Shown here piece by piece: positions 53,201 through 57,970 of a stretch of DNA of 60,000 bases. Location: the NCBI RefSeq assembly GCF_029227915.1, contig NC_079878.1, forward strand, positions 16,370,001 through 16,430,000. Direction: 5' to 3'. Made by a program: the position numbers and the translations under genes. How positions within the stretch are numbered: position 1 is the stretch's first letter; the number at the start of each line of letters is the position of its first letter. The notes under the pieces were generated by a model. The model made no database searches and had not been told where the DNA came from. It was given only the letters and a program-made list of their open reading frames with translations. This DNA comes from Hydractinia symbiolongicarpus. Lineage: Eukaryota > Cnidaria > Hydrozoa > Anthoathecata > Hydractiniidae.

Positions 53201-55946
53201 TTTATTTATGAAAAATAAGTTTCTGTTCGCTGTGACAACATCTTCAACCATCATACAATACCTTACATACCTAACAAGCTATATACTCAATTCTTGAATG
53301 TTCACTGTTATGGGAAGATAGTAAAAGAAGGTTATTAAAGGTCCAAATAGCTAGCAACCTCTATTAAAAAAGACAGAATCCTCTGAAAACTATGCTAGCT
53401 AGCTAAACATAACGTATATAGCTGCTTTGAACCATAATTTAAAAAAAATTGTGTCTCTGGTGTGCTGGCATGGTACTATGTGGCTTAAAATCTAAAAATA
53501 AAAATTATCAATATGTGGCCATTTTCAACCATAGACATCAGAAAAGGGTTTCTCTTCTTTAATTTTCCTTGTGGGATGCCTCAAAGTCTTCTAAATTTAA
53601 TTAAAAAAATTGTTTAAAACTTCCTCTTCTTTTACTTGCAATACTTATGGCATTTCTTTGCATCGTCTTCTGTTCTTGGTGATGATTCTTACTTAGCTTC
53701 CAACTGCGAAGTTTAGTTGTGTCACTTTCACAAGTTTCATTGTAGCCAAACTTTGGACAAGTCACAGGACTTGGGTAATTTCAAAAAAAGGTGGTTTTGC
53801 CTTATGATTTTTTAGATTTTTGCTGCTGATATCTGCCATTAACAATATACATGGGTTCAATAGGTAGCAATATTCAGGGTTTCAAACAACTTAGAAAATC
53901 AAGAAATTTGAAGTAGACCAATCCCCTAAGTCATGGTATATACATACCTTGAACTCAGGGACTTAGGAGAAGTTAACCAAAAATTATTTTTAGAGAGCAA
54001 AAGTCAAAAACAATCTAACATGAAGAATCACGCTTTCTCTTTCAAATTTTTGATCAAAATTCTCCAGATCAGTTTACACGTAAATGTGTTTAGAGAGTTG
54101 TCCCTGTAAGGAGAAACCGCAAGGTTCAGTCAAAATAAACATAAATTCTAGGTTCTGGGTGCTTATTTTAACTTATCTGTCCTTTTATTAAGTTAAACAG
54201 ATATTGTATAAAGTGAGTTTTCTTTTTTTTTATGAGTTTTACCCCCTCTGCATTGTTTTCTTTTTGTGTTTGATTAACATATTTAATATAACGCTTTTTC
54301 CTTCCTTTTTTCTTGTTATGCCAATATGCTATTGAACAGCTCTTTTTTGGACAATTTTTTGTTCGTATCCAAGGGGTGTATTCTGACTAAGCTCGATAAC
54401 GTGATCAAAAATTAAACAAAAGAGTTTTGTTTTGTGGTATTAACGAACTTGTTTTGAGAAGTGTTTAGCAGTAGACAACTTAAAGAGAAAGAAAGCGTAA
54501 CTATTTGTGTGTATACAAGATAATACGTCATTATTTTTGTTAGGTCCCAGACCAAACGCGGAAAGAAATGACAATTCTGCTGGTTTACGAAGAAAACACA
54601 ACATTGAAAAACTAAATCATTTTTTGTGATTTTATGGGTTAATTGAATGAATTATTAAAAAAAAAATTTCGATTAACTTCCCCTTTTGAAATAGTTTGAC
54701 TTCGTTCGTTCAATTTTTAAGTTTTGTGAAATGACTAAATTAAAAATATATTGTCGCAGTGAGGTGTAGTTGACATTGACATGCGAGATAGTTTATGCAG
54801 CGAGATAGTTTATCCATCGTGTTCTCTTCCATATGGACTTCCATTTTGATATCTCAAAATTTAGTGATTATGGCCAATATGGTATATGGGCCTCGGTTCT
54901 CATATCTCAGACAAGTTAGGCAGCATGTCAGTAATATTCCCTTGCTGTGACGCTAATTCGACTCCTACGTAGTCAAAGGATTGGAAGTAAACAGAGTTCT
55001 ATACTTATGTGATATTTTAAATATAACTTAAAAAAATAATGCTTATCTGATTTTCATGCTTTAAAAAAAATAAAAGTAAGTAAACCCGCCTTTATTTCTA
55101 AGGTTGGAATGCTATTCCTGCGTTGGGGAATACGGTAGCTATGGCAATATATAACAAGAACTTGCTCGTTTTGATGCAAAGAAAAATGATATTTCCATGC
55201 CTAATGTGTCTACATTTTCACTAGCTATAACGAACTTTACAAACAAAAATAAAACTAAGAAAACAATATTTGGTATTTTAGTAACATAAAAAATACTTTC
55301 AATTGCGGTCTCTTCTAAATAACATATGGTCTTCTCGCCCGTATTGACATATTTGAAATTTTTTATTAACAACACCACATGCTCTCCTGGCTGCAGAAAT
55401 AAGTCATAATTACCAATATTTTAACCACTTACACATTAAAGTTTGAAGGAGACAGCAAAATGGCTTTTTGCTTACGCTAAAAAATCGTAGGCATTGTGAT
55501 TCCGTTGAAATACTCAATTTTAAACAACTTAAATATGTAGTTTGATAGAACTTTCCTGAAGAACGCTGCCACATCGACGCAAGGATTAGCCAATCTATTG
55601 CACTACTCCATATGTATGATTTGACAAGTGGGTTCCACGTTTTTATTTACAGGTATTTTTTTAATTTTAGGCATGCAATGCACTAAAAGCATGGATTGAA
55701 CATCACCCAAGGTTATTACTTTTTACTTTTTAAAAAAAATACTATTTCTACGTATGTCAGACCATGATTATTTCTTCCATCTTTCGTTTAAGGTATTTTC
55801 ACTTACTGGGTTCGTCTTCTTCCTCTGTAAAATCCGCACTTTTTACGCCGTCATTGATTAGTTCTGCCATGTTTAAAGAAATTCAATACTTGTATCTTGC
55901 AGCAGCACAGATTTCTCCTCAAGGTGATATTGATGCTGATATTCAG
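5161..55946 (+). CDS. PEX5: PEX5, peroxisomal targeting signal 1 receptor (partial, 13 exons)
   Basis: Cycling receptor that binds C-terminal PTS1 (SKL-type) signals of peroxisomal matrix enzymes in the cytosol and docks at PEX13/PEX14 on the peroxisome. Exons: 5161-5275, 7656-7757, 32977-33124, 33201-33294, 33510-33602, 46409-46461, 46537-46600, 49504-49620, 49850-49876, 50092-50162, 50490-50571, 55671-55711, 55793-55946. All have AG/GT borders and the phases agree across every junction, giving 387 residues. Recognisable blocks in family order are [14 protein letters not shown], the pentapeptides WAHEY, WVNEY and WNKLF, the linker [10 protein letters not shown], then TPR text such as [15 protein letters not shown] and [13 protein letters not shown]. 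The N-terminal exon with the conserved cysteine and the exons for the later TPRs were not found. An extra exon inside the 12.8-kb intron cannot be excluded. The PEX5-like paralogue (TRIP8b) is less likely because several W motifs are present. Confidence 0.93.
5440..5590. repeat. AAATACG palindromic repeat, copy 2
   Basis: Inverted AAATACG/CGTATTT blocks inside the 5276-7655 intron, like 2930-3150. A short related run lies at 5950-6010. Confidence 0.5.
6105..6530. repeat. 53-bp tandem repeat (about 8 copies)
   Basis: The block CCTGTGAAGCT starts at 6251, 6304, 6357, 6410 and 6463, exactly 53 bases apart, with more diverged units on both sides. Each unit holds TTGCCGTATTTCATTCTAAA and GAGAAAACTTT. 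Unrelated in sequence to the 53-bp array at 1024. Confidence 0.9.
6600..6815. repeat. AAATACG palindromic repeat, copy 3
   Basis: Inverted AAATACG and CGTATTT blocks followed by CCTAGAGAACATCACA, matching copy 1 including its right edge. Confidence 0.6.
7510..7550. repeat. Perfect 15-bp inverted repeat
   Basis: AATAAACACACTACA at 7510-7524 faces TGTAGTGTGTTTATT at 7536-7550 across an 11-base AT loop, about 105 bases before a PEX5 exon. It would form a stable hairpin in RNA; function unknown. Confidence 0.85.
7656..7757 (+). CDS. PEX5: PEX5 exon (N-terminal disordered region)
   Basis: Uses the AG at 7654-7655 rather than the one at 7641-7642, because only this choice keeps the frame after the phase-1 donor of the preceding exon. 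Donor GTAAGT at 7758. Encodes [17 protein letters not shown] and a glutamate/asparagine-rich tail. It has one tryptophan (WENEC), a poor fit to WxxxF/Y. Weakly conserved region, so called on splice phase and position. Confidence 0.7.
7972..8611 (+). mobile_element. Non-autonomous Helitron, copy 2
   Basis: Begins after an A with TCTATAAAAAATACGC and GTCTGTCTGTGAC. Ends with hairpin GTGGATTTTTCCAC then CTAT (a change from CTAG). The interior block at 8133-8243 is nearly identical to 24029-24148. No Rep/helicase ORF, so it depends on another element. Confidence 0.75.
8640..9190. other. Unassigned noncoding stretch
   Basis: AAATAA/GAAATGG-type low-complexity sequence and short ORFs. Nothing recognised. 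Confidence 0.4.
9427..9575 (+). pseudogene. Harbinger Myb/SANT-like protein, N-terminal part
   Basis: The frame reads [20 protein letters not shown], a stop, then [15 protein letters not shown]. This is the usual opening of the Myb/SANT DNA-binding partner of Harbinger transposases. Coding similarity stops about 9575, where copia sequence begins, and resumes at 10705. Confidence 0.65.
9590..10680 (-). pseudogene. Ty1/copia retrotransposon remnant A (gag joined to RNase H)
   Basis: On the - strand, gag comes first (about 10680-10360): RGRGRYFRG, then zinc knuckle [14 protein letters not shown] (CX2CX4HX4C). A stop follows and the next recognisable block is RNase H (about 10320-9928): [20 protein letters not shown] and ECYTDCKSL. 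Protease, integrase and RT are missing, so the copy is internally deleted. A purine tract near 9800-9815 followed by TGTTGATATT could mark the 3' LTR (about 9590-9797), with low certainty. Confidence 0.85.
10705..11250 (+). pseudogene. Harbinger Myb/SANT-like protein, C-terminal part
   Basis: Translation with in-frame stops gives [18 protein letters not shown], then SGKIVFEY and [19 protein letters not shown], typical of the Myb/SANT-like domain. After a frame change an 89-codon stretch (10977-11243) has a serine run, KRRQS basic residues and a helical tail. It follows directly after the copia remnant that splits it from 9427-9575. Confidence 0.65.
11703..15951 (-). mobile_element. Tigger/pogo-type DNA transposon, near-complete
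   Basis: Terminal inverted repeats TAGTCRAGGCACCTAAAAAA at both ends, one base different, flanked by TA (11701-11702 and 15952-15953), the Tc1/mariner target. It contains one intact transposase ORF. Several TACGCA/TGCGTA motifs lie just inside each end (11880-12020; 15535-15610; 15897-15930) and may be transposase binding sites. Good end match and open ORF suggest recent activity. Confidence 0.9.
12463..14862 (-). CDS. Tigger/pogo (DDE_1) transposase, 799 aa
   Basis: DNA transposase expected to cut and paste the surrounding element in the nucleus. Residues about 14-60 form a Psq-type helix-turn-helix ([16 protein letters not shown]). About 75-150 form a CENP-B type HTH ([14 protein letters not shown]). 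The DDE_1 catalytic domain spans about 175-400, with aspartates in WNCDESGF (D181), [10 protein letters not shown] (D287) and DRLQPLD (D323). The C-terminal 400 residues are unusual in length: a repeated SEPEAPST segment (about 435-465), a conserved-looking [13 protein letters not shown] block, a lysine-rich stretch, an acidic serine run, and a final globular-looking part ending KFQIVANQQ. Usual pogo transposases are about 500 residues. The ORF is unbroken, so it may be functional or recently so. Long antisense ORFs over it are shadows. Confidence 0.95.
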   Translation of the reverse strand: MSKRKLQKKKARTGKSWNEADMEDALAEISAGSQIRPTSNKYGMSEAVLRQRIKKKAEGKVLVGSGRKNTLSPTEESDLAKCIASLCNLGFSPSSSQIKDFVKDYVKLHNMTTPFKNDRPGKNWLSQFMKRNNLSKKKANMICAARKSVTSNPFIIYDFYDTIEKLFNEKQYTPAQVWNCDESGFPTDPSRAKVIGPKGKVANKLTWGAGRENISTLAACSADGRVLDPLIIFSGVNFQSTWRGKEPLPNTIYGVSKNGWMTTDIFFQWFQKFIEQVEERPLLLIYDGHLSHVSVELIELAQAEDITLVKLPPHATDRLQPLDVCGFGPLKRLWIEELNNRVNTLGPKETISKATFVDLLSKVWHNGLLKKNMISGFRATGIVPLDRSKYPETAFDTRLLKRYNAWVELGKPEDLFDSLRTSTTTPTKMKERIAETSEPEAPSTSEPEAPSISEPTAPSTSEPETSTPTQSMVDDFDPATPVSGPTVCYECIKMGPMPPPVAGKIWVRGWSLIDASQCLPPASTTPTSEKSFEDVVLNKMKGPQEKQVKPRKKIDHKTKVITEMEYLAKLKKIDEEAKQKEEKRLNRKRTQPSVAGKRPTIKKKIKFGKGNGNDSSIEESTDEEEEELTDSDDENSSNESDNSDDSSENDDESQKEMTAEESLLDLWKSLSPPAEESDVIQKWYGCIYETKGKSRLYVGKAIRRFLIECNGPISAMEIECLKPHVGLDSILESVPEHLGRDIEVFPVHNIIGGPIEMLPLKNNRWNVPSYPQLKKKFEEYLKVDRKALFTKFQIVANQQ
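16196..17060 (+). repeat. Satellite-like element with about 120-bp units, copy 1
   Basis: GCGCTTAGTACAGGTAAAC-type blocks start near 16571, 16689, 16809 and 16936 (steps 118-127), each followed by TAGGYGTAATACCC and AACAGG. The leader 16196-16470 holds CACACATTCGGGTGGAGCG and GTGTAATATA. An inverted copy of leader and units lies at 52527-53090. Confidence 0.75.
17061..18170. other. Noncoding stretch with polypurine tract
   Basis: AT-rich. A GGAGAAGGAGAAGAAGAAAG tract lies at about 17857-17893. No gene recognised. Confidence 0.45.
18170..20830 (-). pseudogene. Non-LTR retrotransposon (LINE) with endonuclease and RT, decayed
   Basis: On the - strand: an AP-endonuclease block (20713-20249) with [25 protein letters not shown] and [11 protein letters not shown]; a linker (19946-19626); RT start (19553-19323) with [14 protein letters not shown]; a broken RT core; a C-terminal part (18795-18595) with [13 protein letters not shown] and [15 protein letters not shown]; and further C-terminal text [11 protein letters not shown] near 18430. 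Order and text fit RTE/CR1-like LINEs. Several frameshifts and stops. It lies inside the Harbinger shell. Confidence 0.88.
21130..21610 (-). pseudogene. PIF/Harbinger DDE transposase remnant
   Basis: The - strand reads [32 protein letters not shown], then after a frame break [17 protein letters not shown] (about 21284-21235). These match the DDE_4 family (GSxHDxxVF and GDxAYPLxPW blocks). The N- and C-terminal parts are not recognisable. Confidence 0.85.
21772..23030. other. Noncoding stretch with Helitron-like fragment
   Basis: 22540-22680 (ATGTCATCAAAAAATGTAAA, AAGCACATGATC, CATACATTAT) resembles Helitron interior at 24360-24420, so it is probably a decayed copy. A 97-codon ORF at 22058-22351 (-) is not recognised. 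Confidence 0.45.
23035..23590 (+). pseudogene. 2A-like peptide plus cysteine-peptidase-like remnant of a transposon
   Basis: ATG at 23131 starts [17 protein letters not shown], a 2A ribosome-skipping motif (D-V-E-T-N-P-G) with the last proline changed to Arg. Next comes [13 protein letters not shown] frameshift near 23250 leads to [14 protein letters not shown], and after further breaks [20 protein letters not shown] and GGSVLLKF (23470-23585). The QC..NSL and FDPHSRD blocks look like the Cys and His regions of a papain/OTU-like fold; I have seen this order next to 2A motifs in cnidarian transposon proteins, but the fold is inferred. Confidence 0.6.
23872..24573 (+). mobile_element. Non-autonomous Helitron, copy 3 (complete ends)
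   Basis: Starts after A at 23871 with TCTCTATAATAATGCG and CGTCTGTCTGTCTGTGAC. Ends with hairpin GTGGATTTCTCCAC, then CTAG at 24570-24573 followed by T. This A/T insertion without target duplication is the Helitron pattern. 702 bp, no protein. It lies 282 bp after the 2A-peptidase remnant. Confidence 0.85.
24905..26420 (-). pseudogene. Copia B reverse transcriptase and RNase H
   Basis: The - strand reads [54 protein letters not shown] (RT N-terminal half), later [15 protein letters not shown] and [15 protein letters not shown] (RNase H Asp and Glu blocks, 25340-25150). Stops, frameshifts and a 184-bp duplication inactivate it. Much of the RT palm is lost. Confidence 0.85.
25909..26276. repeat. 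Exact 184-bp tandem duplication
   Basis: 25909-26092 and 26093-26276 appear identical. 184 is not a multiple of three, so the duplication shifts the copia RT frame. A young event within an old pseudogene. Confidence 0.95.
26465..26508. repeat. (GGAT)n(GGAC)n microsatellite
   Basis: GGATGGATGGATGGAC then repeated GGAC units up to GGACGCCC. The unit changes from GGAT to GGAC midway. Confidence 0.95.
27154..27899. mobile_element. piggyBac-type MITE with TTAA target
   Basis: TTAA at 27150-27153 and 27900-27903 flank inverted ends CCCTATTCGGTCCGGGG. TTAA plus a CCC-starting end is the piggyBac pattern. 746 bp, no protein. Long G and C runs lie just inside both ends. A related end occurs at 56882. 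Confidence 0.85.
28008..28580 (-). pseudogene. Copia gag start joined to integrase C-terminal fragment, unit 1
   Basis: [20 protein letters not shown] is a copia gag N-terminus. After frame changes come EAVRDL-like text, an acidic linker, and then [17 protein letters not shown], which resembles the integrase C-terminal region of copia C ([20 protein letters not shown]). About 1.5-2 kb of gag, protease and integrase core is absent. Confidence 0.7.
28884..28923. repeat. ACGACGGG hairpin, copies at 28884, 29804 and 30553
   Basis: TGACGACGGG and CCCGTCGT face each other over about 20 bases, followed by AAGCCAAT or GAGCCAAT. The 29804 copy is part of the duplication. The 30553 copy is independent and more symmetrical, suggesting a dispersed foldback repeat. 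Confidence 0.65.
28966..29500 (-). pseudogene. Copia gag start joined to integrase fragment, unit 2
   Basis: Duplicate of the fragment at 28046-28580, offset by 920 bases with the same frameshifts, so it was inactive before it was duplicated. It ends at the unit border near 28966, where the reading runs into spacer sequence. Confidence 0.7.
29920..30050. repeat. Foldback element with about 42-bp arms
   Basis: ATAACCGATTACCCTGGGCT at 29922 onward pairs with CAGGATAATTGGTTATTG near 30032-30049. Arms continue inward through GTACCGCAAATTATCG and CGATATTTTCAGTAC. Likely a palindromic MITE. Confidence 0.65.
30051..32976. other. Intron sequence without recognised genes
   Basis: Only short unrecognised ORFs (for example 31138-31413 on -). 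The hairpin repeat at 30553 is the sole structured feature seen. Confidence 0.45.
32977..33124 (+). CDS. PEX5: PEX5 exon with WAHEY motif
   Basis: Acceptor CATATTAG before 32977, donor GTGAGT at 33125. Enters in phase 1 and leaves in phase 2. The frame reads YFQNDPLLS to [11 protein letters not shown], where WAHEY is a WxxxY PEX14-binding type pentapeptide equivalent to family RWAEEYLEQ. The longest ORF here is in another frame and is a shadow. The exon lies after a 25-kb intron. Confidence 0.87.
33201..33294 (+). CDS. PEX5: PEX5 exon, between W motifs
   Basis: Acceptor GGTATAG before 33201, donor GTGAAC at 33295. One base completes the previous codon, followed by 31 codons that include [18 protein letters not shown]. 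This resembles family [20 protein letters not shown]. Preceded by an intron of only 76 bases, in contrast to the 25-kb one before it. Confidence 0.88.
33510..33602 (+). CDS. PEX5: PEX5 exon with WVNEY motif
   Basis: Acceptor GTTTAATAG, donor GTAAGT at 33603, phase 0 at both ends, 31 codons. Reads [17 protein letters not shown] and ends NMPDISQ. WVNEY is a WxxxY motif equivalent to family EQWAAEF. Confidence 0.9.
33603..34314. other. Start of 12.8-kb PEX5 intron, nothing recognised
   Basis: No coding or repeat signal recognised. Confidence 0.45.
34315..34390 (+). repeat. Fragment of the satellite-like element
   Basis: GGTTGAACACTTATACAGCG, TAAACTGTGTCACACATTCGG: shared with 16238-16310 and, inverted, with 53018-53085. 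Confidence 0.55.
34480..34519. repeat. Hairpin, 13-bp arms
   Basis: AATTTGTTTAGGC-like left arm (34480-34493) and GCCTAAACAAATT right arm (34507-34519), shortly before the Penelope element. Role unknown. Confidence 0.7.
34565..34625 (-). ncRNA. Hammerhead-ribozyme-like motif in Penelope terminus
   Basis: On the - strand CCGATGA (34616-34610), a GGGAG/CTCCC stem II, then GAAAC (from 34592) and GTCGCCTAC match the hammerhead core CUGANGA, stem II, GAAA known from Penelope terminal repeats. The second core base is C where U is expected, which may weaken catalysis. The inverted copy at 36093 lacks the GATGA half. Confidence 0.65.
34754..36079 (-). CDS. Penelope-like RT and GIY-YIG endonuclease, 5'-truncated
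   Basis: Retroelement polymerase; the open frame runs from about 36079 ([15 protein letters not shown]) and the first ATG is at 36010 (418 residues from there). RT motifs: [12 protein letters not shown] (about 17-28), [10 protein letters not shown] (81-90), active site FVDD (118-121), [11 protein letters not shown] (159-169). The C-terminal endonuclease has [10 protein letters not shown] (315-324), [17 protein letters not shown] (327-343) and H360. The CxxC inside the GIY motif is typical of Penelope endonucleases. Open throughout, but the N-terminal RT fingers are lost, so autonomy is doubtful. Confidence 0.95.
36164..37900. other. Intron sequence, nothing recognised
   Basis: AT-rich with A runs. 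Short ORFs without family resemblance. Confidence 0.45.
37911..38265. repeat. Cluster of GGCCTAAGTCCA motifs
   Basis: About seven copies of a 15-18-base motif (AAAGGGGCCTAAGTCCA; later AAAAGGCCTAAGTCCA and AAGGACCTAAGTGCA) occur with irregular spacing of about 20-70 bases. The first three are GGGG forms; the later ones have GG. Origin unknown; irregular spacing argues against a simple minisatellite. Confidence 0.8.
38778..39335 (-). pseudogene. Copia C late RT / RNase H segment, 185 codons
   Basis: Longest open stretch of the element. [20 protein letters not shown] is the conserved RT-connection block, YSDASF the first RNase H aspartate, [17 protein letters not shown] the Glu block and FTDSKNL the next Asp. 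It continues in another frame as [10 protein letters not shown] near 38720. Confidence 0.9.
39490..40040. repeat. About 195-bp tandem repeat interrupting copia C
   Basis: Three diverged units, each with GAATGTATACAAAGAAAGT, TTTTTTCACCACTAAAACG, GACTTGTAGTTTT and GATGAGACGC. CGAATGTATAC begins near 39523, 39723 and 39927. They separate RT blocks at 40080 and 39480. Probably a separate insertion. Confidence 0.8.
41637..42474. mobile_element. MITE with GGTGGCAGTAAC ends and TTAA target
   Basis: Ends GGTGGCAGTAAC and GTTACTGCCACC are inverted. Flanks are TTGA (41633-41636) and TTAA (42475-42478). Removing the insert with one flank joins copia integrase frames as YIFNL-IDMFTR, matching the family text, which proves the exact borders. 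The part 41640-42030 recurs inverted at 26630-26996. No protein. Confidence 0.85.
42755..42892. repeat. Foldback MITE, about 60-bp arms
   Basis: Left arm (ATATTGCAGG, TTCGTTGAAT, ATCCACTTGAGGTGAG, CAATATTCCAC) and its reverse on the right meet at a 12-base loop AGGCGCAGCCGA. It lies at the upstream edge of copia C. Confidence 0.85.
42893..44245. other. Intron sequence, nothing recognised
   Basis: No coding match, RNA gene or repeat seen. Confidence 0.45.
44246..44791 (+). pseudogene. hAT transposase C-terminal fragment
   Basis: A 181-codon ORF with the hAT dimerisation domain at residues about 72-117: [20 protein letters not shown], then [20 protein letters not shown]. The catalytic RNase-H-like core and BED finger are absent upstream. 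Residues after 120 are basic and unrecognised. A decayed insertion in the PEX5 intron. Confidence 0.85.
44792..46408. other. Intron sequence, nothing recognised
   Basis: Short ORFs at 45168-45410 (-) and 45395-45667 (+) do not resemble known families. Confidence 0.45.
46409..46461 (+). CDS. PEX5: PEX5 exon with WNKLF motif
   Basis: Acceptor TTACTTAG, donor GTAATT at 46462. Encodes [17 protein letters not shown] plus two bases. Corresponds to family DVDFWDKLQAELEEM. WNKLF is a canonical WxxxF pentapeptide. Confidence 0.88.
46537..46600 (+). CDS. PEX5: PEX5 exon, linker before TPR domain
   Basis: Acceptor CTTTTTAG, donor GTAGGT at 46601, 64 bases, with a 75-base intron upstream. Encodes the acidic linker [17 protein letters not shown] and ends in phase 0 at NKE. 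Little conservation; supported by phase and position. Confidence 0.82.
46783..48933. mobile_element. 2.15-kb element with about 88-bp inverted ends, no transposase
   Basis: AATAGACCTATTTCCATATC, TTTGGTTCCGC, CAAAATGCAGAATAACATGA at 46783-46870 recur inverted at 48845-48933. The interior has no ORF of note. A third end lies at 57855-57970. No clear target duplication, so the superfamily is open. It occupies most of a 2.9-kb PEX5 intron. Confidence 0.75.
46985..47012. repeat. (TAGC)n microsatellite
   Basis: GTAGCTAGCTAGCTAGCTAG and onward; self-complementary tetranucleotide. Shorter TAGC runs occur elsewhere (for example 52270, 52485, 53395). Confidence 0.95.
49504..49620 (+). CDS. PEX5: PEX5 exon, start of TPR region
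   Basis: Acceptor TGTTTAG, donor GTAAGT at 49621, 39 whole codons. Reads [19 protein letters not shown] then [20 protein letters not shown], a near match to the conserved PEX5 block YQFEEENPLRDHPQPFEEG. It opens the first tetratricopeptide helix pair. Confidence 0.96.
49850..49876 (+). CDS. PEX5: PEX5 27-nt micro-exon
   Basis: Nine codons (VRAKPEHAE) between TCTTAG and GTAATA, phase 0 on both sides. Joining it to its neighbours gives [19 protein letters not shown], which matches family AAVQQDPKHMEAWQYLGT exactly in length. Skipping it would keep the frame but delete the loop between the two helices. Confidence 0.92.
50092..50162 (+). CDS. PEX5: PEX5 exon, TPR
   Basis: Acceptor ATCTTTAG, donor GTATGC at 50163. 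Reads [19 protein letters not shown] then AALN, leaving two bases. This is the most strongly conserved TPR block of PEX5. Confidence 0.96.
50490..50571 (+). CDS. PEX5: PEX5 exon, TPR
   Basis: Acceptor AACTTTAG, donor GTATTG at 50572. One base completes Lys, then [19 protein letters not shown] and TNESLQSQ. Matches family [20 protein letters not shown]. The conserved asparagines of this repeat contact the PTS1 backbone in known structures. Confidence 0.96.
50572..52526. other. PEX5 intron, nothing recognised
   Basis: No repeat or coding match recognised in this part of the 5.1-kb intron. Confidence 0.45.
52527..53090 (-). repeat. Satellite-like element, inverted copy
   Basis: Reverse complement of 52670-52705 gives GGACTGAGCGCTTAGTACAG, as in 16689. 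52830-52930 matches the leader at 16296-16470. 53018-53085 matches 34321-34373. One or two units are present. Confidence 0.7.
53091..55670. other. PEX5 intron, nothing recognised
   Basis: No family match; short ORFs only. Confidence 0.45.
55671..55711 (+). CDS. PEX5: PEX5 exon, TPR
   Basis: Acceptor TTAATTTTAG, donor GTTATT at 55712. Encodes [13 protein letters not shown] plus two bases, matching family ACETLRDWLRYTP. Follows a 5.1-kb intron. Confidence 0.93.
55793..55946 (+). CDS. PEX5: PEX5 exon, TPR/hinge region
   Basis: Acceptor CGTTTAAG, donor GTAGGA at 55947, 154 bases. Reads [17 protein letters not shown], then a serine-rich hinge and [17 protein letters not shown] to DIDADIQ. Matches family LFLEVKELFLAAVRLDPTS. 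The expected next block (GVLFNLSGEYDKAVDCF type) was not found before 60000. Confidence 0.93.
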
Positions 55947-56881
55947 GTAGGAATTTGGTCTGTGAAATTGAAATGATCTGTCTGTCTCTCTGTCTGTCTA
56001 TGTCTTTGTGTCTGTCTGACGTTGACAAATTTTTAACCTTGCCAATAATTCTCTTTTGTGTTATGTTCATCAGCACTGCATAAGCCATTAAAAAGCCATG
56101 GAAGTGGTTAAATCCCCACGCACTCACCCACACATATTGCACGGTACAATAAGTTGGAGCGCATGTGAAAATGCGTTTATAATAAATTCAATTCCACCTT
56201 TCCTGTGAAATTTAGAACTATAAACAACAATTGACTACTACTACAGTTAATTACATCATCTATTTCCTTTGGTTGACCAATTTTATGATATGTTGAGAGT
56301 CAAAAAACGCACTTTATTTCCTGCACTTTTTTGATGGCACGATGGTTCAAATAAATCCCACACTTGCTTCACTTCTCGCAATTTTATTTTTACCTCCCGA
56401 ATGTAAAAATTTACTTCTAGTACTTTTTTTCTTTTACCCCAATTTTCTGATAATAAGTATAAAAGTTTCGTAGCCTGTCGACCAAGGTAACATTCAAACT
56501 CGAATACAGTTTCAGATGGGACAAAATCATCTCCCTCATTTATACGAGGCAGAAAACTTTCAATCAATGATAGTTTTGTTGCAAATAATCATAGAAATGA
56601 AATATAGAAAATACTCATGTATAAATCTCACATTAGTCGCTGTGTTGCACAAAAAAGGAAAGAACTATTTTTTGTTCACAGGGAATCTGAGTCATGATTA
56701 CGAAGCAGCAAATAATCTTTCAATCCCCTGCTGGTGTATCTGTATCTTGTGTTTTGAAGTATGTAGCGCTGAAGTATGACATTCTTTACGTAGTTCGCAA
56801 AAGTTGTTGTATGTACTTGGAACTTTAGCGCGTGGACCATAGGTGTGAGCTATTGGTCTCCTTGAAAATACGCTTTCTGGC
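55947..56881. other. Sequence after last recognised exon
   Basis: A CTGTCTGTCT-rich stretch at 55978-56020. A 94-codon ORF at 56283-56567 (-) is not recognised. Confidence 0.4.
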
Positions 56882-57020
56882 TTAACCCTATTCGGTCCAG
56901 CGTATTTCGAAAATATTATGACGGGAGGGGGGGGGATCTTGAACTACTACCTGCACAAAATTCAATTACTTTCGTTCCTGAACGAATTTTCACATTATTT
57001 TTAAAGTTTCTGATATCCAA
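56882..57020. mobile_element. piggyBac-type MITE end, second copy
   Basis: TTAACCCTATTCGGTCC at 56882, then a G run. 56965-57010 (TTTCGTTCCTGAACGAATTT) matches 27625-27660 in reverse. The opposite end was not found, so the copy is truncated or diverged. Confidence 0.7.
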
Positions 57021-57854
57021 AATATTAGAACCAGTCAAAAATAGCATGAATTTCTTCAACATATTTAACTGTAAACGCCGTATGTATCGCTTCAGGAAAC
57101 TAAATCAATCTCTTTGTGATTTGTCCTAAGTATTACAATGTTTGAACAATGCTATAACATTTTTTTGAAGGTATTTTTTCGACATAAAGTTGATTTACAA
57201 AATCAATTGTGTTAAACTCAGGTTCTAAGCGCGGTTATTGAAAAAATTTTTGCCAGGAATTTATAGCAAAGTTATTGGATTAACTCTTGACGGCCTATCT
57301 CAATTACAACATTCTTCATACTTTGTACCTTTAATTTACTCCTGCAGTTAAATTGGTCAGGAAAATCAACAAAGTCATCACTTTCTATTTGTTTCTTGGT
57401 ATTATGGAGGTGGTATGGAGTGGTACATCGTATGACATATTTTATAAAACATATGATCTTTGTATTTGACATCGACCGACATGTGATCAGCAACTTGATA
57501 TAAAACTTTCTTAATATCCACTGCAAAATGTGGATTGCATCTTTTGTGCGTATTTTTTTAAAAAAAAACGTGAAGCTTGCACTTTACAGTTGTCGATATC
57601 CAGCGGTTCTTCTCCGCGTCAACATTTTCTTGATTATTTGCGCCGTTTAGGTACATAAAACGAAAAGTTATAGTAATTAATATTGATGACAGTTAAAGTT
57701 TGCGATGCTTGCCACGCTATCAAAGAACGAGGCTTGCCCGGAGATACGATACTATCCTGATGATACGCATGCGCATAACCGGAAAAGTTGGTTACATTGT
57801 AGTGCAAAAATCGAAAAGAAACTTCCTCCCCGACTTATTGCAGAACGTCGGAAA

Positions 57855-57970
57855 CATGCACTGCTTCGCTGCAAACTAATAATTTGTCATAACTAACCTC
57901 GTTTCCATGTTATTGAGTATTTTGGTGTATATTTCGCGGAATGGAAAATTGTTATGAAATTAGGTCTATT
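57855..57970. mobile_element. End of the 46783-48933 element family
   Basis: GCACTGCTTCGCTGCAAACT, CATAACTAACCTCGTTTCCA and TTAGGTCTATT correspond to 48815-48933. No matching left end recognised upstream. Confidence 0.65.
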
